Shown piece after piece: positions 1 through 8,313 of a stretch of DNA of 22,228 bases. The translations under genes were made by a program, and so were the position numbers. The notes below the pieces were generated by a model. It saw nothing but the letters and a program-made list of their open reading frames with translations. It was not told the DNA's origin and did not search any database. The number at the start of each line of letters is the position of its first letter. Position 1 is the first letter of the stretch. Source of the DNA: Candidatus Sodaliphilus limicaballi (GTDB taxonomy: Bacteria > Bacteroidota > Bacteroidia > Bacteroidales > Muribaculaceae); NCBI GenBank assembly GCA_018065815.1, contig JAGHSP010000228.1, positions 1-22,228 of the forward strand. The letters are read 5' to 3'.

Positions 1-2004
1 GAGTTTGGTGCATTCGGCAAGATCACCGAGGACCTCACCAAGACCGTTACCATCGGCAACGTAGGTGCTGCTCCCATGGTTGTTACCATGACAGCTCCCG
101 CAGGTTTCGAACTTTCGGCAACCACCCTCGAGGTAGCTCCCCACGCCGAGGAGACTTTCACCATCACCGCCAAGGCAAGCACAGCAGGCATCTTCTCGGG
201 CAACCTCACTGTTGTTAACGGCGAGTACCAGACTGTAGACATCCCCGTCACTGCTATCGTTCTTGACCCCAGCAAGTTCTTCGAGAACTTCAGCGGCAAC
301 GCAGGCACTAAGAACCTGCCCCAGGGCTGGATTGAGATTAACGGCAAGACACAGTGGGCTAAGACCGACTTCACTTCGTCAAGCTCTAACAACTTCGTTC
401 ACAACAGCACTTACTCAACTCTGTCAATCCTTGCAACTCCTCTCCTCAAGGTAGAAGAGGGCGAGAAGATGGTATTTGACGCTGCTCGCAAGGCTTCAAG
501 CTCAAGCGCTGGCATGGGCGTAAACGTTTACTACTCAGCCGACCGCCAGAACTGGACTCTCGTTAAGGAGGTTCCCGCTAGCGAGATGCAGTACTTCGCA
601 CAGACTCAGTCAGCTCCCACATCACAGAAGTGGACAACCTTCACCGTTGACGGCGTTCCCGCTGGTAACTACTACATCGGCTTCGAGAGCGGCTATTGCA
701 GCATCGACGACGTTTACGGCTTCGAGCGCGTAGCTGTTGACCACGACGTTGTGGTTAAGACCAAGGAAATCGCAAAGACAGCCGACGTTAACAGCGAGTA
801 CTTCGCTAACGTAACCCTGTACAACCTCAACGCCACAGCCGAGGCTGAGGACGCTTACACAGTGTCAGTTGCCTTCAATGGTGAGGAAGTTGCCGAGGTA
901 GAATCTCTCGCAATTCCTGCCGAGGGTACAGCAAAATTTGAATTCTCATTCACTCCCCACGCTGCTGGCGTATTCCCCCTCGATGTTACTTACACTTGGG
1001 CTGATGGCTACAGCATCCTCGTGACCGACACTGTCACAGTGCGTGCCGAGAGCGCTTCACTGGCTTACACAGTGGGCGACTTCGTCAGCACCAACAACGC
1101 TACACCCCTGTACCTGAACTACAAGAACAGCGTGACAGAGACTCTCTACACTGCCGAGCAGCTGACTGCCGCTGGCATCAAGGCTGGTGACAAGATCACC
1201 TCATTGAGCTACAACGGCTACAACAACGCTGGCGAACTCACATCACACGTTAAGACTTTCGTCATGAACTGCGAGGACACCGAGTTTGGCGCTGCCGACA
1301 TGACTGCCGACGAGGACATGACACTCGTGTTTGACGCTGACGTTACATTCGCCAAGAAGGGTCTTTCATCTGCTACCGAGCTCATGCTCCAAGTCGCATT
1401 CAACGAGCCCTTCATCTACACCGGTGGCGCTCTCCGCATCAAGATGCAGAGCGAGGCCGACAGCTTCAAGAACGTTTACTTCGAGTATGACAACGTTCCT
1501 GCACAGTGCTACGGCCAGAAGAGCGACAGTCAGAAGGTTGACCAGTTCACAAGCTACAGCGAGTGCAAGTTCCCCGTTACCACATTCGGCGTAGAGCTCA
1601 CTCCCGAGGCTCTCACCGGCAAGGTGGTTGACCAGAACGGCAATGCCCTCGAAGGCGTAAGCATCGTTCTCACCGCACAGGCAGCTCCCGCTGTTGAAGG
1701 CATGATGGCTGCTCCCGTGGTACAGTACAGCACTACAACCGACGAGAACGGTGAGTTTGAACTCCCCATCATCCAGACCGACAAGACCTACACCGCAGTA
1801 TTCTCTAAGGATGGTTACGAGAACTACGAGACTGAGCTCCAGGCTCCCTTCGGTGCAATCGACAATGTAGTCCTCACATCAACCGTAACCGGCATCAACG
1901 ACCTCAAGGTTAAAGCCACCAAGGCTATCAAGGTTATCGAGAACGGCGAGGTAATCATCATCAAGGACGGTGTTCGTTACAACGTAATGGGCCAGAAGAA
2001 GTAA
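1..2004 (+). CDS. Secreted multidomain adhesin-like protein, 5'-truncated
   Basis: The reading frame is open from base 1, so the start lies outside the window; 667 residues are visible. The first ~85 resemble an ASPM/HYDIN-type Ig-like fold. A choice-of-anchor J-like region follows, beginning near the FFENFSG motif (about residues 93-240), with typical spaced Trp and Gly and a GYCSIDDVYGF end. Then come a CARDB-like beta segment, a second beta-rich region, and a carboxypeptidase-regulatory-like domain (LTGKVVDQNGNALEGV, then TDENGEFELP). The C-terminus ends in DGVRYNVMGQKK, which resembles the short C-terminal tails of secreted proteins in Bacteroidales, possibly type IX secretion substrates (inference). 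Codons are strongly skewed to AAC, AAG, GTT and GCT, unlike the next gene, which may mean high expression. Role: probably cell-surface or secreted binding; substrate unknown. An 8-bp repeat array and a strong terminator follow. Confidence 0.85.
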   Translation, partial: EFGAFGKITEDLTKTVTIGNVGAAPMVVTMTAPAGFELSATTLEVAPHAEETFTITAKASTAGIFSGNLTVVNGEYQTVDIPVTAIVLDPSKFFENFSGNAGTKNLPQGWIEINGKTQWAKTDFTSSSSNNFVHNSTYSTLSILATPLLKVEEGEKMVFDAARKASSSSAGMGVNVYYSADRQNWTLVKEVPASEMQYFAQTQSAPTSQKWTTFTVDGVPAGNYYIGFESGYCSIDDVYGFERVAVDHDVVVKTKEIAKTADVNSEYFANVTLYNLNATAEAEDAYTVSVAFNGEEVAEVESLAIPAEGTAKFEFSFTPHAAGVFPLDVTYTWADGYSILVTDTVTVRAESASLAYTVGDFVSTNNATPLYLNYKNSVTETLYTAEQLTAAGIKAGDKITSLSYNGYNNAGELTSHVKTFVMNCEDTEFGAADMTADEDMTLVFDADVTFAKKGLSSATELMLQVAFNEPFIYTGGALRIKMQSEADSFKNVYFEYDNVPAQCYGQKSDSQKVDQFTSYSECKFPVTTFGVELTPEALTGKVVDQNGNALEGVSIVLTAQAAPAVEGMMAAPVVQYSTTTDENGEFELPIIQTDKTYTAVFSKDGYENYETELQAPFGAIDNVVLTSTVTGINDLKVKATKAIKVIENGEVIIIKDGVRYNVMGQKK

Positions 2005-2008
2005 ATTC

Positions 2009-2064
2009 TTAAAAGTTTAAAAGTTTAAAAGTTTAAAAGTTTAAGAGTTTAAGAGTTTAAGAGT
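2009..2064. repeat. Seven-copy 8-bp tandem array
   Basis: Four units of TTAAAAGT are followed by three of TTAAGAGT with no spacer. The array lies between the stop codon at 2004 and the terminator hairpin at 2068. Perfect units such as these are prone to slippage. No coding role is seen. Confidence 0.9.
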
Positions 2065-2067
2065 TTT

Positions 2068-2108
2068 GAGCCTCCCGCGGCAGCATAGCCTCGGGAGGCT
2101 CTTTCTAT
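2068..2108 (+). terminator. Rho-independent terminator of the first gene
   Basis: GAGCCTCCCG (2068-2077) pairs perfectly with CGGGAGGCTC (2092-2101) across a 14-base loop and is followed by a T-rich run (TTTCTATT). It ends the transcript of the partial gene at 1-2004. Confidence 0.85.
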
Positions 2109-2210
2109 TAAAATGACCAGCCAGCAGCCTCTGTTCCTTGAGCGTCAGCCCATGGCAGCAATCCTTCACTTTGCCAAAGAAATCTCACTCGCGCGCAATT
2201 TCACAGCAAT

Positions 2211-2246
2211 TTTTGACCCATGGTAACGATAAAAGCATTATCTTTG
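2211..2246 (+). promoter_or_regulatory. Bacteroidetes-type promoter
   Basis: TATCTTTG at 2239-2246 fits the Bacteroidetes primary-sigma -7 consensus TAnnTTTG. A TTTTG at 2211-2215 could serve as the -33 box, although the 23-base spacer is a little long. The ATG at 2287 lies about 40 bases downstream. Confidence 0.55.
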
Positions 2247-2286
2247 TAGCTAATTTTATAAACCTATTACATAACTAACACTTGAT

Positions 2287-4806
2287 ATGAAGATTTTTAG
2301 GTACTTTTTGACTATAATGATTGCGCTTTCAGTGGCATTGCCCGCTGTGGCACAGAAAAGAAACATCAACCTCACCATTGCTGTCAAAGGTCCTAACGGC
2401 GGCGTAGTGAATGGCGCCGCTGTGGTGCTCAAGCAGACCGACTATGCCCTCTCCTATGGCAACATCACGCTCAACGAGCAAGGACAAGCCTTGGTCAAGG
2501 TCTATACCGGCAATCACTCGCTCGAAGCATCGGCAAGAGGATATGACACCGTGAAAGAGACTTTCAACGTCACTGCCGACACCACCGTCGAGGTAACACT
2601 CGCCGAGCAGACACTCACCCCCTACTCGCTCGCCACAAGCGTGGTACACAATCCTCTCACAGGCCTCAACGACCTCTCTTTCACCTGGAACCAGGAACCC
2701 CCGGTGTTCTGGGACGACTTTGAGAGTTACGACCCCTTTGCAGTGAAGTGGGGCGAGTGGACAGGCATAGACGGCGACGGTCTCACAGCAGCCGTGCTGG
2801 TGGGCACTTACCTCAACCGCGGCGTGATGCAATATGCCCAAATCATCAACCCCCTGGTGGTGCAGCCTGCATGGTGGTATGACTATCCCATCCTGCGTCC
2901 TTACAGCGGCAAGCAGTATGTGGGCTTCACCCGCACCGAGAGCGGAGCACAGAACGACGACTGGCTCATCACACCAGTCATCACCCCAGGCAACCAGAAC
3001 ATCTTCTCGTTTATGGCAAAGGCTGCCGATGCTTTCAAGGAGAAGTTCCAGGTATATGTCACCACAGTGCTCAACAACCCGCAGAAGAAAGACTTCAAGC
3101 AAATCAACGCAGGCAACTATGAGACCGTGGACCACAAGGGATGGGTTAACAAGAAATATGACCTCTCGGCCTATGCCGGGCAGCAAGTGCGCCTTGCCAT
3201 TCGCTACATCAGCGAGGCAAACAACGGCGGCGCATTCATGCTCATGGTAGATGATATCTACGTGGGACAGGACCAAGATTATAGCGCTGCAAAGCGCGCT
3301 CGGCGCGTGGCCGCAAAGTCGGCTGGCAACCCCAACGAGTCGTTCAACGTCTTCTTCAACGACGCGCTCGCAGGCACCACCGAGGACTATAAATGGCAAT
3401 TCAACGACCTTGAGCCAGGAACCTACAAACTGGGCGTCCAGGCCGTCTATCCTGCCTCATCGACCGCTATCGTAGATACCGTCATCACCATTTCAAGCAC
3501 TGTGGCATGCCTTGAGGCAACTATCACTACCAACAACGGCAAGAGTGTCAACGGCGAGTGGATATCAATCACCGACGAGGCCACGGGCGAGCTCTATGAG
3601 GTCCAAATCACCGGCAACAAGGCAGTCTTCCCATCGGTCATGAAGGGCAACTACCTGCTGGGCGTCACCATTCCTTATTATGAGACTTACAGCCAGCAGC
3701 TCAACATCGATGGCGACATGTCTATCAACATCGAGCTCAAAGAGAAAATCGTCAACCCCTATAACGTGACCGTTGACGCCAAGGTAACAGGCAACAATGC
3801 TAACCAAGTGACCGTGAAGTGGAACCAGAACATCTCGTTTACCGACGACTTTGAGGCTTACGATGACTTCGCCACCGGCCGCTTTGGCAACTGGAGAACA
3901 TACGACCTGGATCAGCACGTGTGCTATCCCATCGGTCTGGGCTCGTCGAGCAATATCGTCACCTTCCCAGGAGCAAGCACTCCCAGCGCACCCAGGCCTG
4001 TGCCTCCCATGGTGTTCAACCCCTGGCACACCCAGCCCGCCATGATGCCCACCGACCCCGCAGTCATGGCACCCTCGGGCGACAAGACCGTAGTATTCTT
4101 CTCGCCGCAGAACAACGGCGCCAACAAGTGGCTCATTTCGCCCGAAATCACCATCCGCGACAACTTCGTGTGCCGCTTTGCCGCCAAGGCCTATGCCGAG
4201 TACCCCGAGAGCATGAGCGTGTGTGTCTTTACCGACGGTGCACAGAACCCCCTTACCGACTCGTGGGACGACGTGAGTTACATCAATCCGGTGAGCTACG
4301 GCGCGTGGACCCTCTATGAGACCGACCTCAACAAGTATGCCGGACAGAAGGTGCGCATCGGCATCCACTACACATCGTTTGACGCTTTCTTCTCACAGAT
4401 CGACAACTTCTATGTGGGCAATCTCGACGACGAGGGCACAACTGTGGATGTGGGCTATGTGAAGCAGTATAACATCAAGTTCAACAACGCCGTGGTGGGT
4501 TCCACCACCGAGCCCTTTATCGTGCTCAATGACGTGAAGTCCGGCCAGCACACCGTGGCAATCCAGGCACAATATGAGAGCGGCATGAGCGAGTACACCA
4601 CTCACCGCTTCAAGATTGACCTCGTGGGCGACGTCAATGGCGACAAGGTTGTAGATGTGAGCGACATCACCGTGCTCATCAATGTGATCCTGGGCAAGAG
4701 CTATCTTCAAACAATCGTCGAGCGATGCGACCTCAACGGCGACGGAACAGTTGACGCAACCGACCTCAACACACTCTACAACATCATCCTGGGTAAGGTT
4801 AATTAA
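2287..4806 (+). CDS. Secreted double choice-of-anchor J protein with C-terminal dockerin
   Basis: 839 residues. A signal peptide (MKIFRYFLTIMIALSVALPAVAQ) is followed by a carboxypeptidase-regulatory-like beta domain (about 25-110). The first choice-of-anchor J / cleaved-adhesin-type domain starts at DDFESYDPF (about 141-325) and the second at DDFEAYDDF (about 518-710). Both contain the typical WLI(T/S)P(V/E)I and YAGQ(Q/K)VR(L/I)xIxY segments. Short Fn3-like beta segments follow each. Residues ~780-839 form a type I dockerin with two calcium loops, DVNGDKVVDVSD and DLNGDGTVDATD, each followed by a helix ending ILGK. In gingipain-type proteins, cleaved-adhesin domains bind host proteins or glycans; here the ligand is unknown. 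The start is supported by the signal peptide and the promoter at 2239. A secreted or surface protein; a dockerin partner (cohesin) is not in the window. Confidence 0.9.
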   Translation: MKIFRYFLTIMIALSVALPAVAQKRNINLTIAVKGPNGGVVNGAAVVLKQTDYALSYGNITLNEQGQALVKVYTGNHSLEASARGYDTVKETFNVTADTTVEVTLAEQTLTPYSLATSVVHNPLTGLNDLSFTWNQEPPVFWDDFESYDPFAVKWGEWTGIDGDGLTAAVLVGTYLNRGVMQYAQIINPLVVQPAWWYDYPILRPYSGKQYVGFTRTESGAQNDDWLITPVITPGNQNIFSFMAKAADAFKEKFQVYVTTVLNNPQKKDFKQINAGNYETVDHKGWVNKKYDLSAYAGQQVRLAIRYISEANNGGAFMLMVDDIYVGQDQDYSAAKRARRVAAKSAGNPNESFNVFFNDALAGTTEDYKWQFNDLEPGTYKLGVQAVYPASSTAIVDTVITISSTVACLEATITTNNGKSVNGEWISITDEATGELYEVQITGNKAVFPSVMKGNYLLGVTIPYYETYSQQLNIDGDMSINIELKEKIVNPYNVTVDAKVTGNNANQVTVKWNQNISFTDDFEAYDDFATGRFGNWRTYDLDQHVCYPIGLGSSSNIVTFPGASTPSAPRPVPPMVFNPWHTQPAMMPTDPAVMAPSGDKTVVFFSPQNNGANKWLISPEITIRDNFVCRFAAKAYAEYPESMSVCVFTDGAQNPLTDSWDDVSYINPVSYGAWTLYETDLNKYAGQKVRIGIHYTSFDAFFSQIDNFYVGNLDDEGTTVDVGYVKQYNIKFNNAVVGSTTEPFIVLNDVKSGQHTVAIQAQYESGMSEYTTHRFKIDLVGDVNGDKVVDVSDITVLINVILGKSYLQTIVERCDLNGDGTVDATDLNTLYNIILGKVN

Positions 4807-4810
4807 GAGG

Positions 4811-4878
4811 TTATTGGTTATTGGTTATTGACGATAATAACGATATTAACGATATTGACGATAATAACGATACTACTA
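4811..4878. repeat. TTATTGG array joined to a 9-bp-period array
   Basis: Three copies of the 7-bp unit TTATTGG (4811-4830, last one incomplete) run directly into five 9-bp units that each start with ACG (ACGATAATA, ACGATATTA, ACGATATTG, ACGATAATA, ACGATACTA; 4831-4875). The array lies right after the stop of the dockerin protein and has the same period and fixed ACG as the array at 20401-20499. Confidence 0.85.
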
Positions 4879-4881
4879 AAA

Positions 4882-4914
4882 AAAAACAGCCCCACCATGG
4901 TGGAGGCTGTTTTT
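4882..4914. terminator. Bidirectional terminator between convergent genes
   Basis: AAAAACAGCC (4882-4891) pairs with GGCTGTTTTT (4905-4914). The interior CCACCATGGTGG is itself a perfect palindrome. A-tract and T-tract flank the stem, so it can end transcription from 2287-4806 (plus) and from 4930-6525 (minus). Confidence 0.9.
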
Positions 4915-4929
4915 ATTAGTATAGCAGTC

Positions 4930-6525
4930 TTATTTCTTGCGCACGGCACGAATGGGAAGTCCGCGCCAACGCTCGGTCTTAGACTTGCCTACGTGACTTT
5001 CATCGCAACTTAACTTAGTACCGTAAGCATAGTATTCCAAATAAAGATCATCTTCATCATTCAATGAACTTGTCCAGTAGTCAACATAGTTGTCATTGTA
5101 GAAATCCCTACCCGAGCAGTAGCCTGCGGCCGACAAGAAAATGTAATTGCCATTGCTCTTGCTCCTTACTATATAGCCGTTAATGTCCGAACCTTGATAA
5201 TGGGTTGTCCATGTCCATGTGCAACAATTTATCAAGTCATTCATTTCTTGACGAGTGGGCATGCGCCAGTTAGGTCCCCAGACGGCAGTGGCAGCATCGT
5301 CTTCGGCCTCAAGGACTTCCTTGCGGTCTTCTTTATTATATTTGTTATGACCGTTAAATTTGTAATTAGAATAACTGAACTCATATTGATTCTGGTATTC
5401 GCCTTGTGTTTCGCCCCAAGCATAGTACATACCGCCGTCTATGGGTTTGGTTGCCCCCAGGTTCCACGCAGCCCACAATACTCCTCCGGGCAAATCAAGA
5501 TCTACCCATTCGCAATTACTGTCGTGTCCGCTGTGATCCTTTTTGATGACTTTCACCTCGCAAGTGGCTTCCACACCGCTGCCGTCGGTTGCCGAGCAGG
5601 TGATTGTGGCTGTGCCCACCGCCACGGCATGGATATTGCCATTAGTGACCCTTGCCACGCTCTCGTTGCTGCTCGACCAAATTATCGTCTTGTCATCGGC
5701 ATCGTTGGGAAGCACGACTGCTGTGACTTGCTTGGACTCATTGATATCCAGTTCAAGTTTTGTATCGGTCAACTGGATTGAAGTGACTAATTTTGCATCG
5801 GGTCGAGTTGTGCTGTAAGCAATAAGTGAACTCTGTCCATTAGGAGCCACCCACATGCGGCCATTGTTGAGTTTTGCTACCGTCATCCACGACACGGGCT
5901 CTCCATTAGCATTCATATACACGATGCGGCCTTGGTAAGGATAGAACTCGTAGGTTGCAGCGCCGTCATAGTCGGTCTTGCCATCATCAGCGAGGCTAAA
6001 ATGGGTATTGACGTTGCGCCACCAGATGCCTGCAACGAGTGAATTGTCAACGGTAAATGGTTTGTTACCGTCTATATTCGCTGCGGGTCGAGTAGAGGTG
6101 TAAGCAACGAGAGAACTTTGGCCGTCAAGTGCGCACCACATGTGGCCATCAGCGAGTTTAATCACCGACATCCACGACATGGTCTCTCCGTCAGCATCTA
6201 TGAACCTGATGCGACCTTGATAAGGCAGGAACTCGTAGGTTGCAGCACCTTCATAGTCGGTGCTGCCATTGGCCATGAGGCTAAAATGGTCGGTCTTGTT
6301 AAGCCACCAGATGCCTGCAACGAGTGAATTGTCAATGGTAAACGGATTGACACCAGGGTTGATATATTGTTTCTCTTGCTGACCAAGTATAGTGGCCGAC
6401 GATGCGTTGATGTCAATAACATCCAGCTCGCCGTCATCGTTCATGTCGCCCTTGAGGATCTGGGCACTGGCTGTGGTGGCAAATAAGCCGCAAGCCATCA
6501 ACATTATATATATAAACTTTTTCAT
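4930..6525 (-). CDS. Secreted half-dockerin / Big_2 / FISUMP protein, long paralogue
   Basis: 531 residues. Signal peptide with cleavage expected after ASA (residue 21). Residues 25-48 form one dockerin repeat (calcium loop DMNDDGELDVID, then a helix ending ATILG) placed at the mature N-terminus, with no second repeat. Two tandem copies of a ~95-residue unit follow (60-147 and 155-242), each with DNSLVAGIWW, GAATYEF, PYQGRI and an (S/T)V-x-K(L)-x-G-x-MW core; I do not recognise this unit. A Big_2 Ig-like domain spans ~246-328 (SSSNESVARV, GTATITCSATDGSG). From ~337 to the end is a FISUMP-type domain (VDLDLPGGVLWAAWNLGA, DDAATAVWGPNWRMPT, final RGLPIRAVRKK). The gene lies 27 bp downstream of its shorter paralogue and is probably co-transcribed. 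Likely surface or secreted; molecular role unknown. Confidence 0.88.
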   Translation of the reverse strand: MKKFIYIMLMACGLFATTASAQILKGDMNDDGELDVIDINASSATILGQQEKQYINPGVNPFTIDNSLVAGIWWLNKTDHFSLMANGSTDYEGAATYEFLPYQGRIRFIDADGETMSWMSVIKLADGHMWCALDGQSSLVAYTSTRPAANIDGNKPFTVDNSLVAGIWWRNVNTHFSLADDGKTDYDGAATYEFYPYQGRIVYMNANGEPVSWMTVAKLNNGRMWVAPNGQSSLIAYSTTRPDAKLVTSIQLTDTKLELDINESKQVTAVVLPNDADDKTIIWSSSNESVARVTNGNIHAVAVGTATITCSATDGSGVEATCEVKVIKKDHSGHDSNCEWVDLDLPGGVLWAAWNLGATKPIDGGMYYAWGETQGEYQNQYEFSYSNYKFNGHNKYNKEDRKEVLEAEDDAATAVWGPNWRMPTRQEMNDLINCCTWTWTTHYQGSDINGYIVRSKSNGNYIFLSAAGYCSGRDFYNDNYVDYWTSSLNDEDDLYLEYYAYGTKLSCDESHVGKSKTERWRGLPIRAVRKK

Positions 6526-6552
6526 TTTTTTTCGTTTTTTATTTAGCCAAGG

Positions 6553-7851
6553 TTATTTTGTAGAAACTCGCACAGGACGGATGGTTATTCCCTTATAACG
6601 CCCATCCCTAAATACCACTGAGGTACAGTCATTGGATGTCAATTCAATTTGGAATTCCAAATGATAAGCGTATGAACTATGAGAAATAAATTTTTCACGC
6701 GACCAATAGCGACCATTGTGTGTATCCCATAGTACATACGAGTCCTCACGAACACCCGAAGGGGGAAGTAAAATGCTATTGCCATTTTTCTTGCTCGTTA
6801 TCTTGCAACATTTTACCCCATTCACTTTCTCCACCACGACGGTGGTGTAGTCACTATCAATGAGGTCACATAATTCTTGTGACGTGGGCATGCGCCATTC
6901 TGAGCCCCAGCTAGCAGTAGCAGCATCGTCTTCTGTGTCAAGGACTTCCTTGTGGTCAGTATAATAATACTTAGTCAGTGTTTCCTCACTTCCGTTACAC
7001 CACTTGTAGTGCGCCCAATCGAAATTGTGCTCCTCGTTTTTAGCATAGCCCACGGTATCGCCCCAAGCAAAATACTTACCAGCATCCTCGGGCTTGATGG
7101 CACCCACATTGCAGGTTGCCCACAATACGCCACCAGGCAAGCCCAAATCTACATATTCACATTCTACTTTCACCTCGCAAGTAGCTTTCACGCCACTGCC
7201 GTCGGTTGCCGAGCAGGTGATTGTGGCTGTACCATAGCCCACAACCTCGACATTGCCATTTGCAACCTTTGCAACATTCTCGTTACTGCTTGACCATGTA
7301 ACCACTTTGTAATTAGCATCGGCGGGAAGCACAGTTGCAGTGAGTTGATGGGTCTCGTTGGGTTTCATTTCAAGGTGAGTAGCGTCCAATTGGATACTAT
7401 TCACTCGTGTAGGTTGTTTAGCAGTGTAAGTAACGAGCGGACTCTGTCCGTTTATAGCGCACACCATGCTGCCCTCCTTGAGGTTGATAACCGAAATTCT
7501 TGATACTGGCTCACCGCTTGCATTAAGGAACACGATGCGACCTTGATAGGGGTGGAACTCGTAGGTTGCAGCACCAGGATAGTTGGTCTTTCCATTTTCA
7601 ATGAGAACAAACTTGTCGTACTCGCTACGATACCAATAGCCTGCGACCGGAGAGTTGTCGATGGCAAATGGGTCACCACCTGTTTTGATAAATTGTTTCT
7701 CTTGTTGGCCAAGGATAGTGGCTGTTGTGGCGTTGAGGTCAATAACGTCCAGCACGCCGTCATCGTTCATGTCGCCCTTGAGAATTTGGGCGCTGGCTGT
7801 GATGGCAAGTAAGCCACATGCCATCGACAATAATAACATTCGTTTCTTCAT
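6553..7851 (-). CDS. Secreted half-dockerin / Big_2 / FISUMP protein, short paralogue
   Basis: 432 residues. The signal peptide ends at ITASA|Q. A single dockerin repeat follows at 25-48 (DMNDDGVLDVID, ending ATILG), then QQEKQ as in the downstream paralogue. There is one copy of the ~95-residue unit (about 60-147; GAATYEF, PYQGRIVF), a Big_2 domain (~150-229; SSSNENVAKV, GTATITCSATDGSG), and a FISUMP-type domain (231-432; VDLGLPGGVLWATCNVGA, DDAATASWGSEWRMPT, ending GITIRPVRVSTK). The shared order and sequence, including at the DNA level near the start codons, show a tandem gene duplication followed by gain or loss of one repeat unit. First gene of the presumed two-gene unit; a -7 box lies at 7936-7943. 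FISUMP proteins are common secreted proteins of unknown function in Bacteroidales. Confidence 0.88.
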   Translation of the reverse strand: MKKRMLLLSMACGLLAITASAQILKGDMNDDGVLDVIDLNATTATILGQQEKQFIKTGGDPFAIDNSPVAGYWYRSEYDKFVLIENGKTNYPGAATYEFHPYQGRIVFLNASGEPVSRISVINLKEGSMVCAINGQSPLVTYTAKQPTRVNSIQLDATHLEMKPNETHQLTATVLPADANYKVVTWSSSNENVAKVANGNVEVVGYGTATITCSATDGSGVKATCEVKVECEYVDLGLPGGVLWATCNVGAIKPEDAGKYFAWGDTVGYAKNEEHNFDWAHYKWCNGSEETLTKYYYTDHKEVLDTEDDAATASWGSEWRMPTSQELCDLIDSDYTTVVVEKVNGVKCCKITSKKNGNSILLPPSGVREDSYVLWDTHNGRYWSREKFISHSSYAYHLEFQIELTSNDCTSVVFRDGRYKGITIRPVRVSTK

Positions 7852-7935
7852 ATTTTGTTTTTTAGTTTTTATAAGTCACATCAAGGTTTTTCAGGAAAGC
7901 ACCAACAAATATTTTAGCGGCCCCTCGCGATGATG

Positions 7936-7943
7936 CAAAGGTA
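7936..7943 (-). promoter_or_regulatory. -7 promoter element for the FISUMP gene pair
   Basis: On the minus strand these bases read TACCTTTG, a perfect TAnnTTTG. They lie ~85 bases upstream of the ATG at 7851. No convincing -33 TTTG box is seen at the expected distance. Confidence 0.5.
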
Positions 7944-7951
7944 GATAAATT

Positions 7952-8313
7952 TTAATTTATCATGGGGCGTTTGCGTAAAAACGAGGGTCGTTTAAAACAA
8001 AAACACATTTTTTGTATAATTTGACCCATTCCCACGGGCAAAATGGGCCACAACGACGGTTTTGGTGTCGTACTTATCACTTTTATCAGCTTTATCAGCT
8101 TTATCAGCTTTATCAGTTTTATCGCTTTTATCACTTTTATCAGTTTTATCACTTTTATCACCTTGTGCTGTTTAATGTATAGACTTTGTTGTTTCCATGA
8201 ATGCAAAAATAATGTGTTGTTTGTTGGGAAACATTATCAACCGAGCAAGTGATTCTGCCGTATGTGCGACCCCTTCGAGGTCGGTTGCTATATGCCTCTT
8301 TCCGACGGCCTAC
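7952..8313. other. Gene-free stretch upstream of the FISUMP pair
   Basis: No gene is supported here. The stretch holds the 9-bp-period array at 8073-8161 and ends at the dispersed repeat. Open frames across the array encode only tripeptide iterations (Ile-Ser-Phe on plus, Lys-Leu-Ile on minus) and have no plausible start context. The remaining sequence is AT-rich with no recognisable RNA. Confidence 0.6.
8073..8161. repeat. TTTATCNNN 9-bp-period tandem array
   Basis: About ten uninterrupted units of TTTATC plus three variable bases (AGC four times, then AGT, GCT, ACT, AGT, ACT, ACC). Read on the minus strand the units are of the form AGTGATAAA, resembling the ACGATAATA units at 4831-4875. 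Period 9 is exact throughout. Confidence 0.9.

Noticed and set aside
2329..3399. 356-residue minus-strand frame
   Set aside because: Antisense shadow of the well-supported 2287-4806 gene, with composition typical of a reversed GC-biased coding strand.
8073..8161. Possible CRISPR array
   Set aside because: Units are 9 bp and contiguous without spacers; no cas gene is present. The same applies to 14613-14679 and 20401-20499.
7952..8252. Frames encoding Lys-Leu-Ile (minus) or Ile-Ser-Phe (plus) repeats
   Set aside because: They are translations of a 9-bp tandem array, which keeps all frames open; no signal, domain or promoter supports translation.
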